This document shows positions 1 through 8,717 of a stretch of DNA of 45,374 nt, piece after piece; positions within the stretch are counted from its first letter, which is position 1; the number at the start of each line of letters is the position of its first letter. The stretch covers positions 1 through 45,374 of the forward strand of contig JAIIAN010000001.1 of the NCBI GenBank assembly GCA_022717655.1. The letters run 5' to 3'. The notes beneath the pieces are model-generated. The model saw nothing but the letters and a program-made list of their open reading frames with translations, was not told where the DNA came from and did not search any database. The DNA comes from Bacillota bacterium (GTDB lineage: Bacteria > Bacillota > Clostridia > Lachnospirales > Lachnospiraceae). Both the position numbers and the translations under genes were made by a program.

Positions 1-16
1 ACTCAGGAGGAAAACA

Positions 17-1126
17 ATGTCTATCTCTGAAAAAATAAAAAATGAAATCGTACCTCAGTTTCTGTATAACGGTACATTTATTTATGAAGAACCATTTGGC
101 TGTGGTCACATCAACAGTACATTTGCCGTTTATTTCAGCCGTGAAACGAAACCGCCTGTCCGCTACATCCTTCAGGCTATCAATACTTCTATTTTTAAAG
201 ACCCTTATGGATTGATGGAAAATATTGAAGGCGTTACTTCTCACTTAAGGAAAAAATTAATTGAGCAGGGAAAAGACCCAAGCCGTGGAACTCTTACTGT
301 TATTCCTACAAAATCCGGCTCTTCCCTTTTTAAAGACAGCGAAGGGGTTTACTGGAGAAGCTATACTTTTATTGAAGATGCAACCTGCTATCAGACCATT
401 TCTTCTCCTGAAATCTTCAAAAATGCCGCAAAAGCGTTTGGACATTTTCAGAAACTGCTTGCCGACTATCCAGCTGACACCCTGCATGAAATCATCCCAA
501 ATTTCCATAACACTCCATCCCGCTATGAAGATTTTAAAGCGGCCATAAAAGCAGATAAAAAAGGTCGTGCAAAAAATGTACAGCAGGAAATCGAATTTTA
601 TCTGGAGCGTGAAACCGACGGAAAAACAGTAGTTGATGCCATCAATGCCGGAAAACTTCCACTTCGTGTAACCCATAATGATACAAAGCTGAACAACATT
701 ATGATGGACAATACCACAAACGAGGGAATCTGCGTCATTGATTTGGATACCGTAATGCCCGGTTCTGTTTTATACGATTTTGGTGACAGCATCCGTTTTG
801 GCGCAAGCACTGCTGCCGAGGATGAAATTGATTTAACCAAAGTTTCCATGAGCTTAGAGCTCTTTGAAGCTTACACTGCCGGTTTTCTTTCTGAAGCAGG
901 CGATTCTTTAACAAAAGAAGAAATTGAACTGATTCCATTTTCTGCAAAACTGATGACTCTCGAATGTGGACTTCGTTTCCTTACTGATTATTTAAATGGG
1001 GATACCTACTTTAAAATTCAAAGAGAACATCATAATCTTGACCGCACCCGTACTCAGATGATTCTGGTTGCTGACATGGAACGTAAAATGGATGATATGA
1101 AACAGATTGTCACAAAATACGTCTAA
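17..1126 (+). CDS. N-acetylhexosamine 1-kinase-like phosphotransferase (NahK family)
   Basis: Sugar kinase of the aminoglycoside-phosphotransferase fold, probably phosphorylating GalNAc or GlcNAc at C1 in the cytoplasm, as NahK does in the lacto-N-biose/galacto-N-biose pathway. The catalytic loop HNDTKLNNIM lies at residues 220-229 and the metal-binding DLDTVMPG at 242-249. The length of 369 aa fits NahK. An AGGAGG site sits 7 bases before the ATG, so the start is secure. The gene is followed after 39 bases by an AraC-type regulator on the same strand. The rest of the pathway (phosphorylase, epimerase, transporter) is not in the window and may lie to the left. Family assignment is firm; the exact sugar is inferred. 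Confidence 0.8.
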   Translation: MSISEKIKNEIVPQFLYNGTFIYEEPFGCGHINSTFAVYFSRETKPPVRYILQAINTSIFKDPYGLMENIEGVTSHLRKKLIEQGKDPSRGTLTVIPTKSGSSLFKDSEGVYWRSYTFIEDATCYQTISSPEIFKNAAKAFGHFQKLLADYPADTLHEIIPNFHNTPSRYEDFKAAIKADKKGRAKNVQQEIEFYLERETDGKTVVDAINAGKLPLRVTHNDTKLNNIMMDNTTNEGICVIDLDTVMPGSVLYDFGDSIRFGASTAAEDEIDLTKVSMSLELFEAYTAGFLSEAGDSLTKEEIELIPFSAKLMTLECGLRFLTDYLNGDTYFKIQREHHNLDRTRTQMILVADMERKMDDMKQIVTKYV

Positions 1127-1165
1127 ACTTTCTCTGTTCAACTGAAATTTAAGGAGGAATTCTTT

Positions 1166-1993
1166 ATGGAGCAGACAATTTCAATCGAGAAGATTTTAAA
1201 AGAACTTTATCACATATCCGGTTTCCGTATCAGTGTTTACGATACTTATTTTCAGGAAATTGCTGCTTTCCCGAAAGAACTCGGCTGTCTCTGTTCTCTG
1301 ATACAGAAAAATCCGGAAGGTCGAAAACACTGCGTAGAACAGGATATCATGGCATTTCATAAAGTACAGGATGAAAAACGGCTTCACATTTATAAATGCC
1401 ACTTAGGACTATATGAGGCAGTTGCCCCGCTTTATAGTTTCGGTACTTTAACCGGATATCTGATGATGGGTCAGACTATGGATAAAGGAAAAGAAGCTGC
1501 AAGACAAACTTTTAAAAAGGCACTTCCTTATATGGAAGAAGACGAATACGATTTGCTGAAAGATGCTATCGCACAGATTCCGGTCAGTGACCGCCAGACC
1601 ATTGATTCTCTTGTCACAATTATGGAAATCTGCGCCCAGTACATTACCCTTACAAACCGTATGCAGTTAACCAAAAAAGAACTGGTTTCGGAAGTACACA
1701 GCTACATTGAAGAACGCTATGGACAGCATATCACCATTGATAATCTGTGTTCTCAATTCTTCTGTAGTCGTTCTTCCCTTACCAGAAAATTCAAAGAGAC
1801 TTACGGAATTTCGATTCATACCCATATCAGTGAAGTCCGGATTAGAAACAGCTGTCACTTATTAGAGTCATCTGATTTGAGTATTGGAGAAATCGCTTTC
1901 CGCTGTGGATATAATGACCAGAATTATTTTACCCGTGCCTTTTACAAATCAAAAAAAATGACCCCAAGGGATTATCGAAAGAAATTCCGTTAG
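1166..1993 (+). CDS. AraC-family regulator with PocR sensory domain
   Basis: Transcription regulator of 275 aa. The N-terminal part (about residues 8-165) resembles the PocR ligand-binding domain, with its Cys-rich set: GCLC near 41-44, a Cys in RKHC near 56-59 and one in YKC near 78. A C-terminal AraC double helix-turn-helix follows (about 172-275), ending with the typical NYFTRAFYKSKKMTPRDYRKKF segment split across the second helix. An AAGGAGG site precedes the ATG. It probably shares a transcript with the kinase gene and would control the same sugar locus. The ligand is unknown; PocR domains bind small molecules such as hydrocarbon derivatives, so a sugar ligand here is only a guess. Confidence 0.82.
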   Translation: MEQTISIEKILKELYHISGFRISVYDTYFQEIAAFPKELGCLCSLIQKNPEGRKHCVEQDIMAFHKVQDEKRLHIYKCHLGLYEAVAPLYSFGTLTGYLMMGQTMDKGKEAARQTFKKALPYMEEDEYDLLKDAIAQIPVSDRQTIDSLVTIMEICAQYITLTNRMQLTKKELVSEVHSYIEERYGQHITIDNLCSQFFCSRSSLTRKFKETYGISIHTHISEVRIRNSCHLLESSDLSIGEIAFRCGYNDQNYFTRAFYKSKKMTPRDYRKKFR

Positions 1994-2022
1994 GGTACTT
2001 TAAACGCTTAATCAATTTTAAC

Positions 2023-2068
2023 AAAAACCGTTACCACTTTTTTTAATTTAAGTAACAACGGTTTTTTC
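2023..2068. terminator. Bidirectional terminator between the AraC and foldase genes
   Basis: AAAACCGTT (2024-2032) pairs with AACGGTTTT (2057-2065). A T-run lies outside the right arm and an A-run is part of the left arm, so it can stop transcription from both convergent genes. Confidence 0.75.
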
Positions 2069-2075
2069 TTTTTTA

Positions 2076-3302
2076 TTATTCTGCAGTTTCTGTTGTTTCG
2101 GTATCAGCATTTTCACCTGCATCTGTATTCTCATCTGCCTGTGTACTGTCAGAGGATTCCTCTGTTGTTTCGGTTGTTTCTGTAATATCTGTACTTTCGG
2201 TTGTTTCCGAACTATCTGTTGTTTCGCTTGATGTATCAGCCTGTTTGAAGCTGTAAACATCTTTATCTGTTAATGTTACTGTTTTCCATACTTTTTTATC
2301 GATTGTAATTTTTGTTTTCTTTGCCCATTTTTTAAGCAGGTCATTGTATGCATCCTGTTTTCTTTCTTTTACAATGCTGTCTTTTTTTGTCTGAGTAGAA
2401 TCTTTATCAAAAACACTGTCCATACGGACTACATAGTATCCGTCACTGCCTTCGATAACATCAGAAGCAAGCTGACCATCTTCTGTCAGTTCTTTTGCTG
2501 CTTTCATTACATCAGCATCAAGAGAGGAATCTTCATCGTCTTCATTTGTGCTGTAAGTTGCTGTAGAAGAACTAAGAGACTCATCCACTCCTTTTGCAAG
2601 ACTGTCCACATCTGCGCCGGCAATATCTTCCTGCGCTTTTATTTTATCTAATACCTGCTGTGCCTGGTCTTTCTTTGCAGCCTTTTCTTCATCCGTCAAC
2701 TCTGTAGAATTTCCCTCATCATCTGTAGTCGCCGCTGTAGAAACCTTACAGTACGTAATTTTACTCTGCTGTGCTTCTTTATCTTCTACATTGGTATCTA
2801 CATCAGCTGTCATCGGGTCATACATCTTTGTCTGATAGCTGTATAACTCAAGCAGTTTTTCAATATCAGACTGAGCCACTGCAAGTTTTGCAATCGTTTC
2901 TGCATCATTGTCTGTCATAAATTTTTCTGCTGCGGCTTTTAATTCTTTCTGTTCTTCATCTGTGATGGTCACATCATAATCTTTTGCATGCTGTTCTAAC
3001 AGTACCAGATTATGGAGCTGGTCCATGATATCCTCTTTGGTGCTTTCTGCATAAGTTTTGCCATCATCACCTTTATTTTCCCACATTCCTGTAGTGGACG
3101 TTCCAAACATGGAATAGTAAGACATCATCTGAGCCTGTGTCATACGAAGCATCATATTCACTGTTCCGGCTGTAATTTCTTCCTTTCCAACCGTCGCTAC
3201 TGTCTTTGTTCCATCTAATGTACTTCCACATCCAGTTAAACCGGTCATTGTCAATGTTGCCGCAAGAGTGGTGCAGGCAAGAACCCTTCCTAATTTATTC
3301 AT
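2076..3302 (-). CDS. PrsA/SurA-type peptidyl-prolyl isomerase lipoprotein
   Basis: Extracellular foldase, 408 aa. The N-terminus has a signal peptide and a lipobox, LTGCG, around residues 22-26, so the protein is probably anchored to the outer face of the membrane. A SurA-N-like helical region (about 30-170) carries the typical TKEDIMDQLHNLVLLEQHAKD segment. A degenerate parvulin-like region follows (about 175-335). The last 60 residues are a Thr/Ser/Glu-rich tail, probably disordered. It lies just downstream of mfd, a common clostridial arrangement. A GGGAGG site precedes the ATG. Isomerase activity is inferred; some relatives are chaperones only. Confidence 0.75.
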   Translation of the reverse strand: MNKLGRVLACTTLAATLTMTGLTGCGSTLDGTKTVATVGKEEITAGTVNMMLRMTQAQMMSYYSMFGTSTTGMWENKGDDGKTYAESTKEDIMDQLHNLVLLEQHAKDYDVTITDEEQKELKAAAEKFMTDNDAETIAKLAVAQSDIEKLLELYSYQTKMYDPMTADVDTNVEDKEAQQSKITYCKVSTAATTDDEGNSTELTDEEKAAKKDQAQQVLDKIKAQEDIAGADVDSLAKGVDESLSSSTATYSTNEDDEDSSLDADVMKAAKELTEDGQLASDVIEGSDGYYVVRMDSVFDKDSTQTKKDSIVKERKQDAYNDLLKKWAKKTKITIDKKVWKTVTLTDKDVYSFKQADTSSETTDSSETTESTDITETTETTEESSDSTQADENTDAGENADTETTETAE

Positions 3303-3319
3303 AACTTCCTCCCGTATTT

Positions 3320-3347
3320 TCTATAATTTCGTTCAAACGATTGTAAA
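3320..3347 (-). promoter_or_regulatory. Putative promoter of the foldase gene, with palindrome in the spacer
   Basis: Minus-strand TTTACA (3342-3347) and TATAGA (3320-3325) are 16 bases apart. The spacer holds the near-palindrome TCGTTTGAACGA, which could be an operator. Seen in sequence; function is inferred. Confidence 0.45.
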
Positions 3348-3374
3348 ATCTGATGTACTTGTTAAGTATAATCT

Positions 3375-6300
3375 TTATTGTCCCTTTGGGCAAGGGATTT
3401 TTTGTGAATTTTCTGGTAATAATGCCTCAAATTCATGAAGAATTTGCGGAACAAGGTCAAGTGCCTTATAGAACTCTTTCGATTTTCTTCCCTTTAATGA
3501 AATCAGAAAGTAAAATTCTTTTCCTGTCCGCACAGACATCTGGTCTTTATACTTTTCCAAAATCGCAGGAATCTCTTCGGTTTTTAACTTTCCACGCTCA
3601 AACATCGTTACCTTTACTTCCTGATTGGTCTGCTTGATTTCTTTTACATAAACCCTGTGTGCAAGTGCTTTTAAATTTGCAATCGCAAGCAGATTCTGTA
3701 CTGCCTTTGGCGGTTCTCCAAAACGGTCCATTAACTCTTCTAACATATCTTCATATTCTTCTTCATTTTCAATTCCGGCAATCCGCTTATAAATATCCAG
3801 TTTCTGATATTCATTTGGAATATATTTTGGCGGAATGTAGGCATCCATATCTAAATCAATCGTTGTCTCAAATTCTTCTGCCTGTTCGATTCCTTTTTCT
3901 TCCTGAACCGCTTCATTTAACATTTTACAGTACAAATCATATCCCACCGCTTCGAGATGTCCATGCTGTTCTGCACCTAGAAGATTTCCCGCACCACGAA
4001 TTTCCAAATCTCGCATCGCAATCTTAAATCCACTTCCCAAATCCGTAAATTCTCGAATCGCATGCAGTCTTTTTTCTGCTACTTCTTTTAACACCTTGTC
4101 TTTTTTATACATTAAAAAGGCATACGAAGTGCGGTTGGAACGCCCTACACGTCCACGAAGCTGATAAAGCTGGGACAGCCCAAGCCGGTCCGAATCATGA
4201 ATAATCATGGTATTTGCATTTGAAATATCAAGACCTGTCTCAATAATCGTGGTGGATACCAGCACGTCAATTTCTCCATTGATAAATCCATACATAATTT
4301 TTTCCAACTGATGTTCCGGCATCTGACCGTGTGCAAAGGCTACCTTTGCATCCGGTACTAACTTTGCTATCCGATTTGTAATTTCATCAATATCATTGAC
4401 ACGATTATAGACATAATAGACCTGTCCACCCCTTGCCAGCTCGCGGTTAATCGCCTCTCTTACCATCTCTTCGTTATATTCCATTACGTAAGTCTGAATC
4501 GGCATACGGTCCATCGGTGCTTCTTCTAATACACTCATATCACGGATTCCAATCAGGCTCATGTGCAGGGTTCTCGGAATCGGGGTTGCCGTCAGCGTCA
4601 ATACATCCACATTTTCTTTGAGCTTTTTGATTTTTTCTTTATGCGTCACGCCAAACCGCTGTTCCTCATCCACAATCAACATTCCCAAATCTTTATAGAC
4701 CACATCTTTTGACAATAATCGATGCGTTCCGATTACGATATCCACAAACCCTTTTTTCAAATCCTCAATAGTTTTTCTTTGTTCTGCCGGAGTCTTAAAC
4801 CGACAAAGCAAATCAATCCGCACCGGAAAATCTTTCATTCTCTGGACAAAGGTATTGTAATGCTGTTGTGCAAGAATGGTTGTCGGAACAAGATAGACCA
4901 CCTGCTTATCTTCCTGAACCGCTTTAAATGCCGCACGAATTGCAATTTCGGTCTTTCCATATCCGACATCCCCGCAGACCAGACGATCCATAATCTTGTT
5001 ACTTTCCATATCTTTTTTAGTCGCTTCGATTGCCGCTAACTGATCATCCGTCTCCTCAAATGGAAACATTTCTTCAAATTCTTTCTGCCAGACCGTATCC
5101 GGCTCATAGCAGTAGCCATTTTTTTCCTGCCTTGCAGCATAAAGAGCAACCAAATCTTTTGCAATATTTTTTACTGCGCCACGTACTTTTGTTTTAGTCT
5201 TGTTCCATTCCTGACCGCCTAATTTATTTAACTTTGGCGCACGAGCCTCCGCTCCGGCATATTTCTGCAGTAAATCCAACTGGGTTGCCAGAATATATAA
5301 ATTGCTGTTACCAGCATATTCGATTTTAATATAATCTTTTATCACTTTATCTACGGTAACTTTTTCAATTCCACGGTAAATTCCCAGTCCATGATTTTCA
5401 TGAACCACATAATCTCCAATGGAAAGTTCTGAAAAGCTCTGAATTTTCTTTCCGCTGTACTCGGTTTTCTTCCGCTTCTTTTTCTTCTCTTTCCCGAAAA
5501 TGTCACTCTCGGTAATCAGTACAAAACGCACCATCGGATATTCAAATCCACTTCTCGCATACCCATAAGTCGTTACAATCTCGCCCTCATGAATTTCACG
5601 ATTTCTATCTTCCGTGTAAACAGCCGTCAAATCCTCATTTAATAAATCCTGAGCCAGACGTTTTGCCCTTGTCCTTGAACCGGACAATAATAACACCTGA
5701 TACCCCTGCTTTTTCCATTTTTTTAAATCTTTTACCAGAAGTTCAAAGCTGTTATTGTACGAATTAACCGATTTGGTTGTCAGATAAAACGACTCATTTA
5801 CCTGCCAGTCCTCTTTCTGCTGTTCCATCGTACAGATTCCAATACCGTTTTTCTGATTGATTTTATGAACCAGCAGTTTTTTTCCGCACAATAAATCCGT
5901 CTGTCCTGCCAGAAGATAGCCTTTTTCCAGGCGGTGCTTCATACTCTCACGAAATTCGGTTTCCACTGCTTCCACACTTGACAGAAGATGATTTGTTTCG
6001 TCTAAAAAAAGGAGTGTATCCTCCTCTTCAAAATAGTCTAAAAAAGTGACTGGTTCTTTATAAAAATACCGAATAAAATGTTCTGCTGATGAAAAATCAC
6101 GATACTCCCGCATGGAATTAATAGCTTCATTTACCGTATTCTTGATACGTCCGGCTTCTTCCGGCAAAAGGGCATCCCGAAATGCCTGCATCGTCTTACT
6201 CAGCTCTTTTTCAATGGATTTTAGTCCTTTTTCTAAAACCGAATCATCCAGCACCATTTCTTCTGCCGGATAAATCGTAATCTCGTCCAGATTTTCAATG

Positions 6301-6932
6301 GAACGCTGGCTCTCGGCATCAAAACTGCGGATAGAATCAATTTCATCGCCCCACATTTCGATTCGCACCGGATTCTCCTCGGTCAAAAGAAAGATATCCA
6401 CAATTCCACCGCGCATGGCAAACTGCCCTGGTGCTTCTGCCTGCGCATTGTACTCAAATCCCATATCAATCAAGTCTTTTTTTAATGCTTCCGTATCGAG
6501 CACACTGTCATTTTTAAAATGCAGGACATGTTTTTCTAGTACGGAAAGTGGAAGAAGATAATCCATACAGCCACTGATGCTTGTCACCACCGTCACACTC
6601 TTTTTTTCCAAAAGTGCTGCAATCACCTGCATCCGCTGTTTCGTAAGCAGATTTCCATGAATATCCGCATCAAAGAAAATTAAATCTCTCGCCGGATAGT
6701 AAAATACATCCGGATAGTAAAATTTTAAATCTTCGTACAGCTCTTTTGCTTTTAATTCATTTTCCGCAATGACAAGACGGTTCTTCTTTTCCTGACCCAG
6801 TCCATAAATCACATGCGCTTTTTGTGAATCAATACATCCGGCAAGCTGTAAAATTCCACGATTTTTCTCTATTCTGTTTTTAATTTCTTCGTATTCACCA
6901 AGTTTTGAAAGTGGCTGCAAAAGTGCCTGCAT
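3375..6932 (-). CDS. mfd: Transcription-repair coupling factor Mfd
   Basis: DNA translocase that removes RNA polymerase stalled at lesions and recruits UvrA. At 1185 aa it is full length. Domains in order: UvrB-like N-terminal module (GLGQEKKNRLV, then YPARDLIFFDADIHGN), RNA-polymerase interacting domain (SIGDYVVHENHGLGIYRG), RecG-like helicase with Walker A CGDVGYGKTE and the DEEQRFG Walker B box, helicase C-domain with TTIIETGLDI and QLRGRVGRS, and the C-terminal TRCF domain. The ATG follows GAGGGAG. It lies between pth upstream and the foldase gene downstream, matching the usual Firmicutes pth-mfd order. Confidence 0.97.
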   Translation of the reverse strand: MQALLQPLSKLGEYEEIKNRIEKNRGILQLAGCIDSQKAHVIYGLGQEKKNRLVIAENELKAKELYEDLKFYYPDVFYYPARDLIFFDADIHGNLLTKQRMQVIAALLEKKSVTVVTSISGCMDYLLPLSVLEKHVLHFKNDSVLDTEALKKDLIDMGFEYNAQAEAPGQFAMRGGIVDIFLLTEENPVRIEMWGDEIDSIRSFDAESQRSIENLDEITIYPAEEMVLDDSVLEKGLKSIEKELSKTMQAFRDALLPEEAGRIKNTVNEAINSMREYRDFSSAEHFIRYFYKEPVTFLDYFEEEDTLLFLDETNHLLSSVEAVETEFRESMKHRLEKGYLLAGQTDLLCGKKLLVHKINQKNGIGICTMEQQKEDWQVNESFYLTTKSVNSYNNSFELLVKDLKKWKKQGYQVLLLSGSRTRAKRLAQDLLNEDLTAVYTEDRNREIHEGEIVTTYGYARSGFEYPMVRFVLITESDIFGKEKKKKRKKTEYSGKKIQSFSELSIGDYVVHENHGLGIYRGIEKVTVDKVIKDYIKIEYAGNSNLYILATQLDLLQKYAGAEARAPKLNKLGGQEWNKTKTKVRGAVKNIAKDLVALYAARQEKNGYCYEPDTVWQKEFEEMFPFEETDDQLAAIEATKKDMESNKIMDRLVCGDVGYGKTEIAIRAAFKAVQEDKQVVYLVPTTILAQQHYNTFVQRMKDFPVRIDLLCRFKTPAEQRKTIEDLKKGFVDIVIGTHRLLSKDVVYKDLGMLIVDEEQRFGVTHKEKIKKLKENVDVLTLTATPIPRTLHMSLIGIRDMSVLEEAPMDRMPIQTYVMEYNEEMVREAINRELARGGQVYYVYNRVNDIDEITNRIAKLVPDAKVAFAHGQMPEHQLEKIMYGFINGEIDVLVSTTIIETGLDISNANTMIIHDSDRLGLSQLYQLRGRVGRSNRTSYAFLMYKKDKVLKEVAEKRLHAIREFTDLGSGFKIAMRDLEIRGAGNLLGAEQHGHLEAVGYDLYCKMLNEAVQEEKGIEQAEEFETTIDLDMDAYIPPKYIPNEYQKLDIYKRIAGIENEEEYEDMLEELMDRFGEPPKAVQNLLAIANLKALAHRVYVKEIKQTNQEVKVTMFERGKLKTEEIPAILEKYKDQMSVRTGKEFYFLISLKGRKSKEFYKALDLVPQILHEFEALLPENSQKIPCPKGQ

Positions 6933-7026
6933 GTTTTCTCCCTCAATTATTCTGTACTCCTGAAATCTTTCCAGTCCTTCTGCACATTCAAGTATGGAAA
7001 AATTTCAAGAGCCCATGATTTTTACA

Positions 7027-7599
7027 TTATTTCTTTTTTGCGTTATAACGGTTCATGGCAGTTTCAATGCCTTCTTCTAAAATCAATTCCACCGCATCCG
7101 CAGCTTCTTTGATTGCTTCATCGACCAGGACACGCTCGTCTTTATCAAAATGTCCCAGTACATAGTCCGCCAAATCCCATCCTTTTGGTTTTGCTCCGAC
7201 TCCGACCTTAATTCGGTAGAAATTTTGAGTTCCAAGCTGGGCAATAATGTTTTTGATTCCATTGTGTCCACCGGCACTGCCTTTTTTACGGATTCTGATT
7301 TGTCCTGGGTCTAAATCAATATCATCATAGATGACAATCAATTCTGTCTCTGCATCCATTTTATAATAATTGATTAATTCCCTGACTGCCTCTCCGCTTA
7401 AATTCATATAAGTCATCGGCTTTGCGAGAATGACTTTTTCTCCGGCAATCATTCCTTTGCCATACATCGCTTTTCGGTCAATTCCAGAGCCGGCAATCCG
7501 ATGACGGTCTATCAATTCATCAATGGTATCAAATCCCATATTGTGACGGGTTTTATCATACTGTTTTCCTGGATTTCCAAGTCCTACTATTAAATACAT
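7027..7599 (-). CDS. pth: Peptidyl-tRNA hydrolase
   Basis: Releases peptides from peptidyl-tRNA dropped by the ribosome. The 190-aa length is standard. The N-terminus MYLIVGLGNPGKQYDKTRHN holds the conserved Asn 9 and catalytic His 19; the PMTYMNLSGE and DDIDLDPGQIRIR boxes follow, and then GSAGGHNGIKNI. An AAGAGGT site lies 6 bases before the ATG. It starts 9 bases after the stop of the CobW-like gene and is followed by mfd, so the genes may share a transcript. Confidence 0.96.
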   Translation of the reverse strand: MYLIVGLGNPGKQYDKTRHNMGFDTIDELIDRHRIAGSGIDRKAMYGKGMIAGEKVILAKPMTYMNLSGEAVRELINYYKMDAETELIVIYDDIDLDPGQIRIRKKGSAGGHNGIKNIIAQLGTQNFYRIKVGVGAKPKGWDLADYVLGHFDKDERVLVDEAIKEAADAVELILEEGIETAMNRYNAKKK

Positions 7600-7608
7600 A
7601 TCAACCTC

Positions 7609-8559
7609 TTAACTAAAATATACCAATTCGTCTTTTAACGGTTCTGTTTCTTCCACAGAAATCGCATAGAGCACCGGACCAGTTTCTCCGTAAGCCGGTA
7701 CAAATTCATACTTCACCTTGGCTACGACATTCACCCATTTTCCGGTTTTTAAATGACGTGCCTCATCGCTCTTGCAGACAAATCCTAAAAATGTGGTATC
7801 ATCTGCACAGCATGTCATTGCCATACGTCCTGGTACAAATTCATTTTTAGCAAATTCTCTGGATTTTAACACCATTCCGGTAAAGGAAACTTTCTTTCCA
7901 TTATAAGTATCCGCATGGTCTCTTGCATCCAGATACCAGATTCCATAATCTTCATTTGGAATTTCAATCGTCTCTGCATTGACATCAAATGGCATTTCAC
8001 CGTCAAAAATATCTTCGATTTCGCCCTCTTCATCCTCAAAAATCAGTTCTGCGCTTGGATTTACCACCTTGATGCTTCTCCTGAAGTTTGCAAGTGGAAG
8101 TTCGGTATCTGCACGGTTAAATAATACCAAATCTGCATTTCTTACCATTTCCATAAACAGAGATTTCATATTGTTGAGATAAACCTGGAAGGTACTCGCA
8201 TCGACTGTCACAATATGCTGTTCGATTCCCCATCCAGACGGGAATGTCAGTTCTTCTAATTTACTTACCTGCCACATTCCATTGTATTCAATGATAACTC
8301 GACCCGGATTATAAAATGCATCATAAGCAACCAGACGCTCTGTAGTCAGTTCTTCAATGCTGTCGATTACTTCTACAGAAGTACGGCTTTTTTTCAGCAC
8401 TTTTTTATCGTATTCCTCTTCACCCTCCTCACAGAGAATTAAAAGAGTCGGTTCATCAATCTGGAAATAATCCTGTGCGAGTGTAAAATTCAAAAATGAT
8501 GTTTTTCCACTCTCAAGAAAACCTGTCATAAGGTAAATCGGTACTTTAAATTCATCCAT
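7609..8559 (-). CDS. CobW-type GTPase fused to a TIGR03943/DUF1980-like domain
   Basis: 316 aa from the chosen ATG, which has an AAGAAAGG site about 8 bases upstream; an in-frame start further up (8616) lacks one. The N-terminal half is a COG0523 GTPase: Walker A GFLESGKT (13-20) and NRAD (148-151) as guanine-binding box. It lacks the CxCC metal motif seen in the neighbouring CobW gene. The C-terminal third (about 205-316) contains GKKVSFTGMVLK and MTCCADD (Cys 250, 251), which recall the TIGR03943/YcgQ family paired with permeases in metal loci. It probably belongs to metal (zinc) handling together with the next gene. Domain assignment of the C-terminus is from memory of the family. Confidence 0.72.
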   Translation of the reverse strand: MDEFKVPIYLMTGFLESGKTSFLNFTLAQDYFQIDEPTLLILCEEGEEEYDKKVLKKSRTSVEVIDSIEELTTERLVAYDAFYNPGRVIIEYNGMWQVSKLEELTFPSGWGIEQHIVTVDASTFQVYLNNMKSLFMEMVRNADLVLFNRADTELPLANFRRSIKVVNPSAELIFEDEEGEIEDIFDGEMPFDVNAETIEIPNEDYGIWYLDARDHADTYNGKKVSFTGMVLKSREFAKNEFVPGRMAMTCCADDTTFLGFVCKSDEARHLKTGKWVNVVAKVKYEFVPAYGETGPVLYAISVEETEPLKDELVYFS

Positions 8560-8586
8560 TTTTTTATAACCTTTCTTAAATATCAT

Positions 8587-8682
8587 GATGTGAGTGCCAA
8601 CCTTTAAGTTCAACACTCACATCTTAATCTTATTTGTCTCGTTTTTGTATTGTTATCTCTCGTACTTTTGACACTTACAGTC
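8587..8682. repeat. Short relative of the MITE-like element at 42559
   Basis: A 96-bp intergenic stretch. Its right end (8663-8682) matches the right inverted end of the element at 42559-42769 for 17 bases, TACTTTTGACACTTACA. Its left end starts with the same GATGTGAGTG (8587-8596). The left end also folds into a perfect 10-bp hairpin with CACTCACATC. No flanking duplication is seen, so it may be an old or internally deleted copy. It lies between the two CobW genes. Confidence 0.55.
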
Positions 8683-8717
8683 AAGTTGAAGCAGGAGACT
8701 TTCTTGATTCGGTCAAA

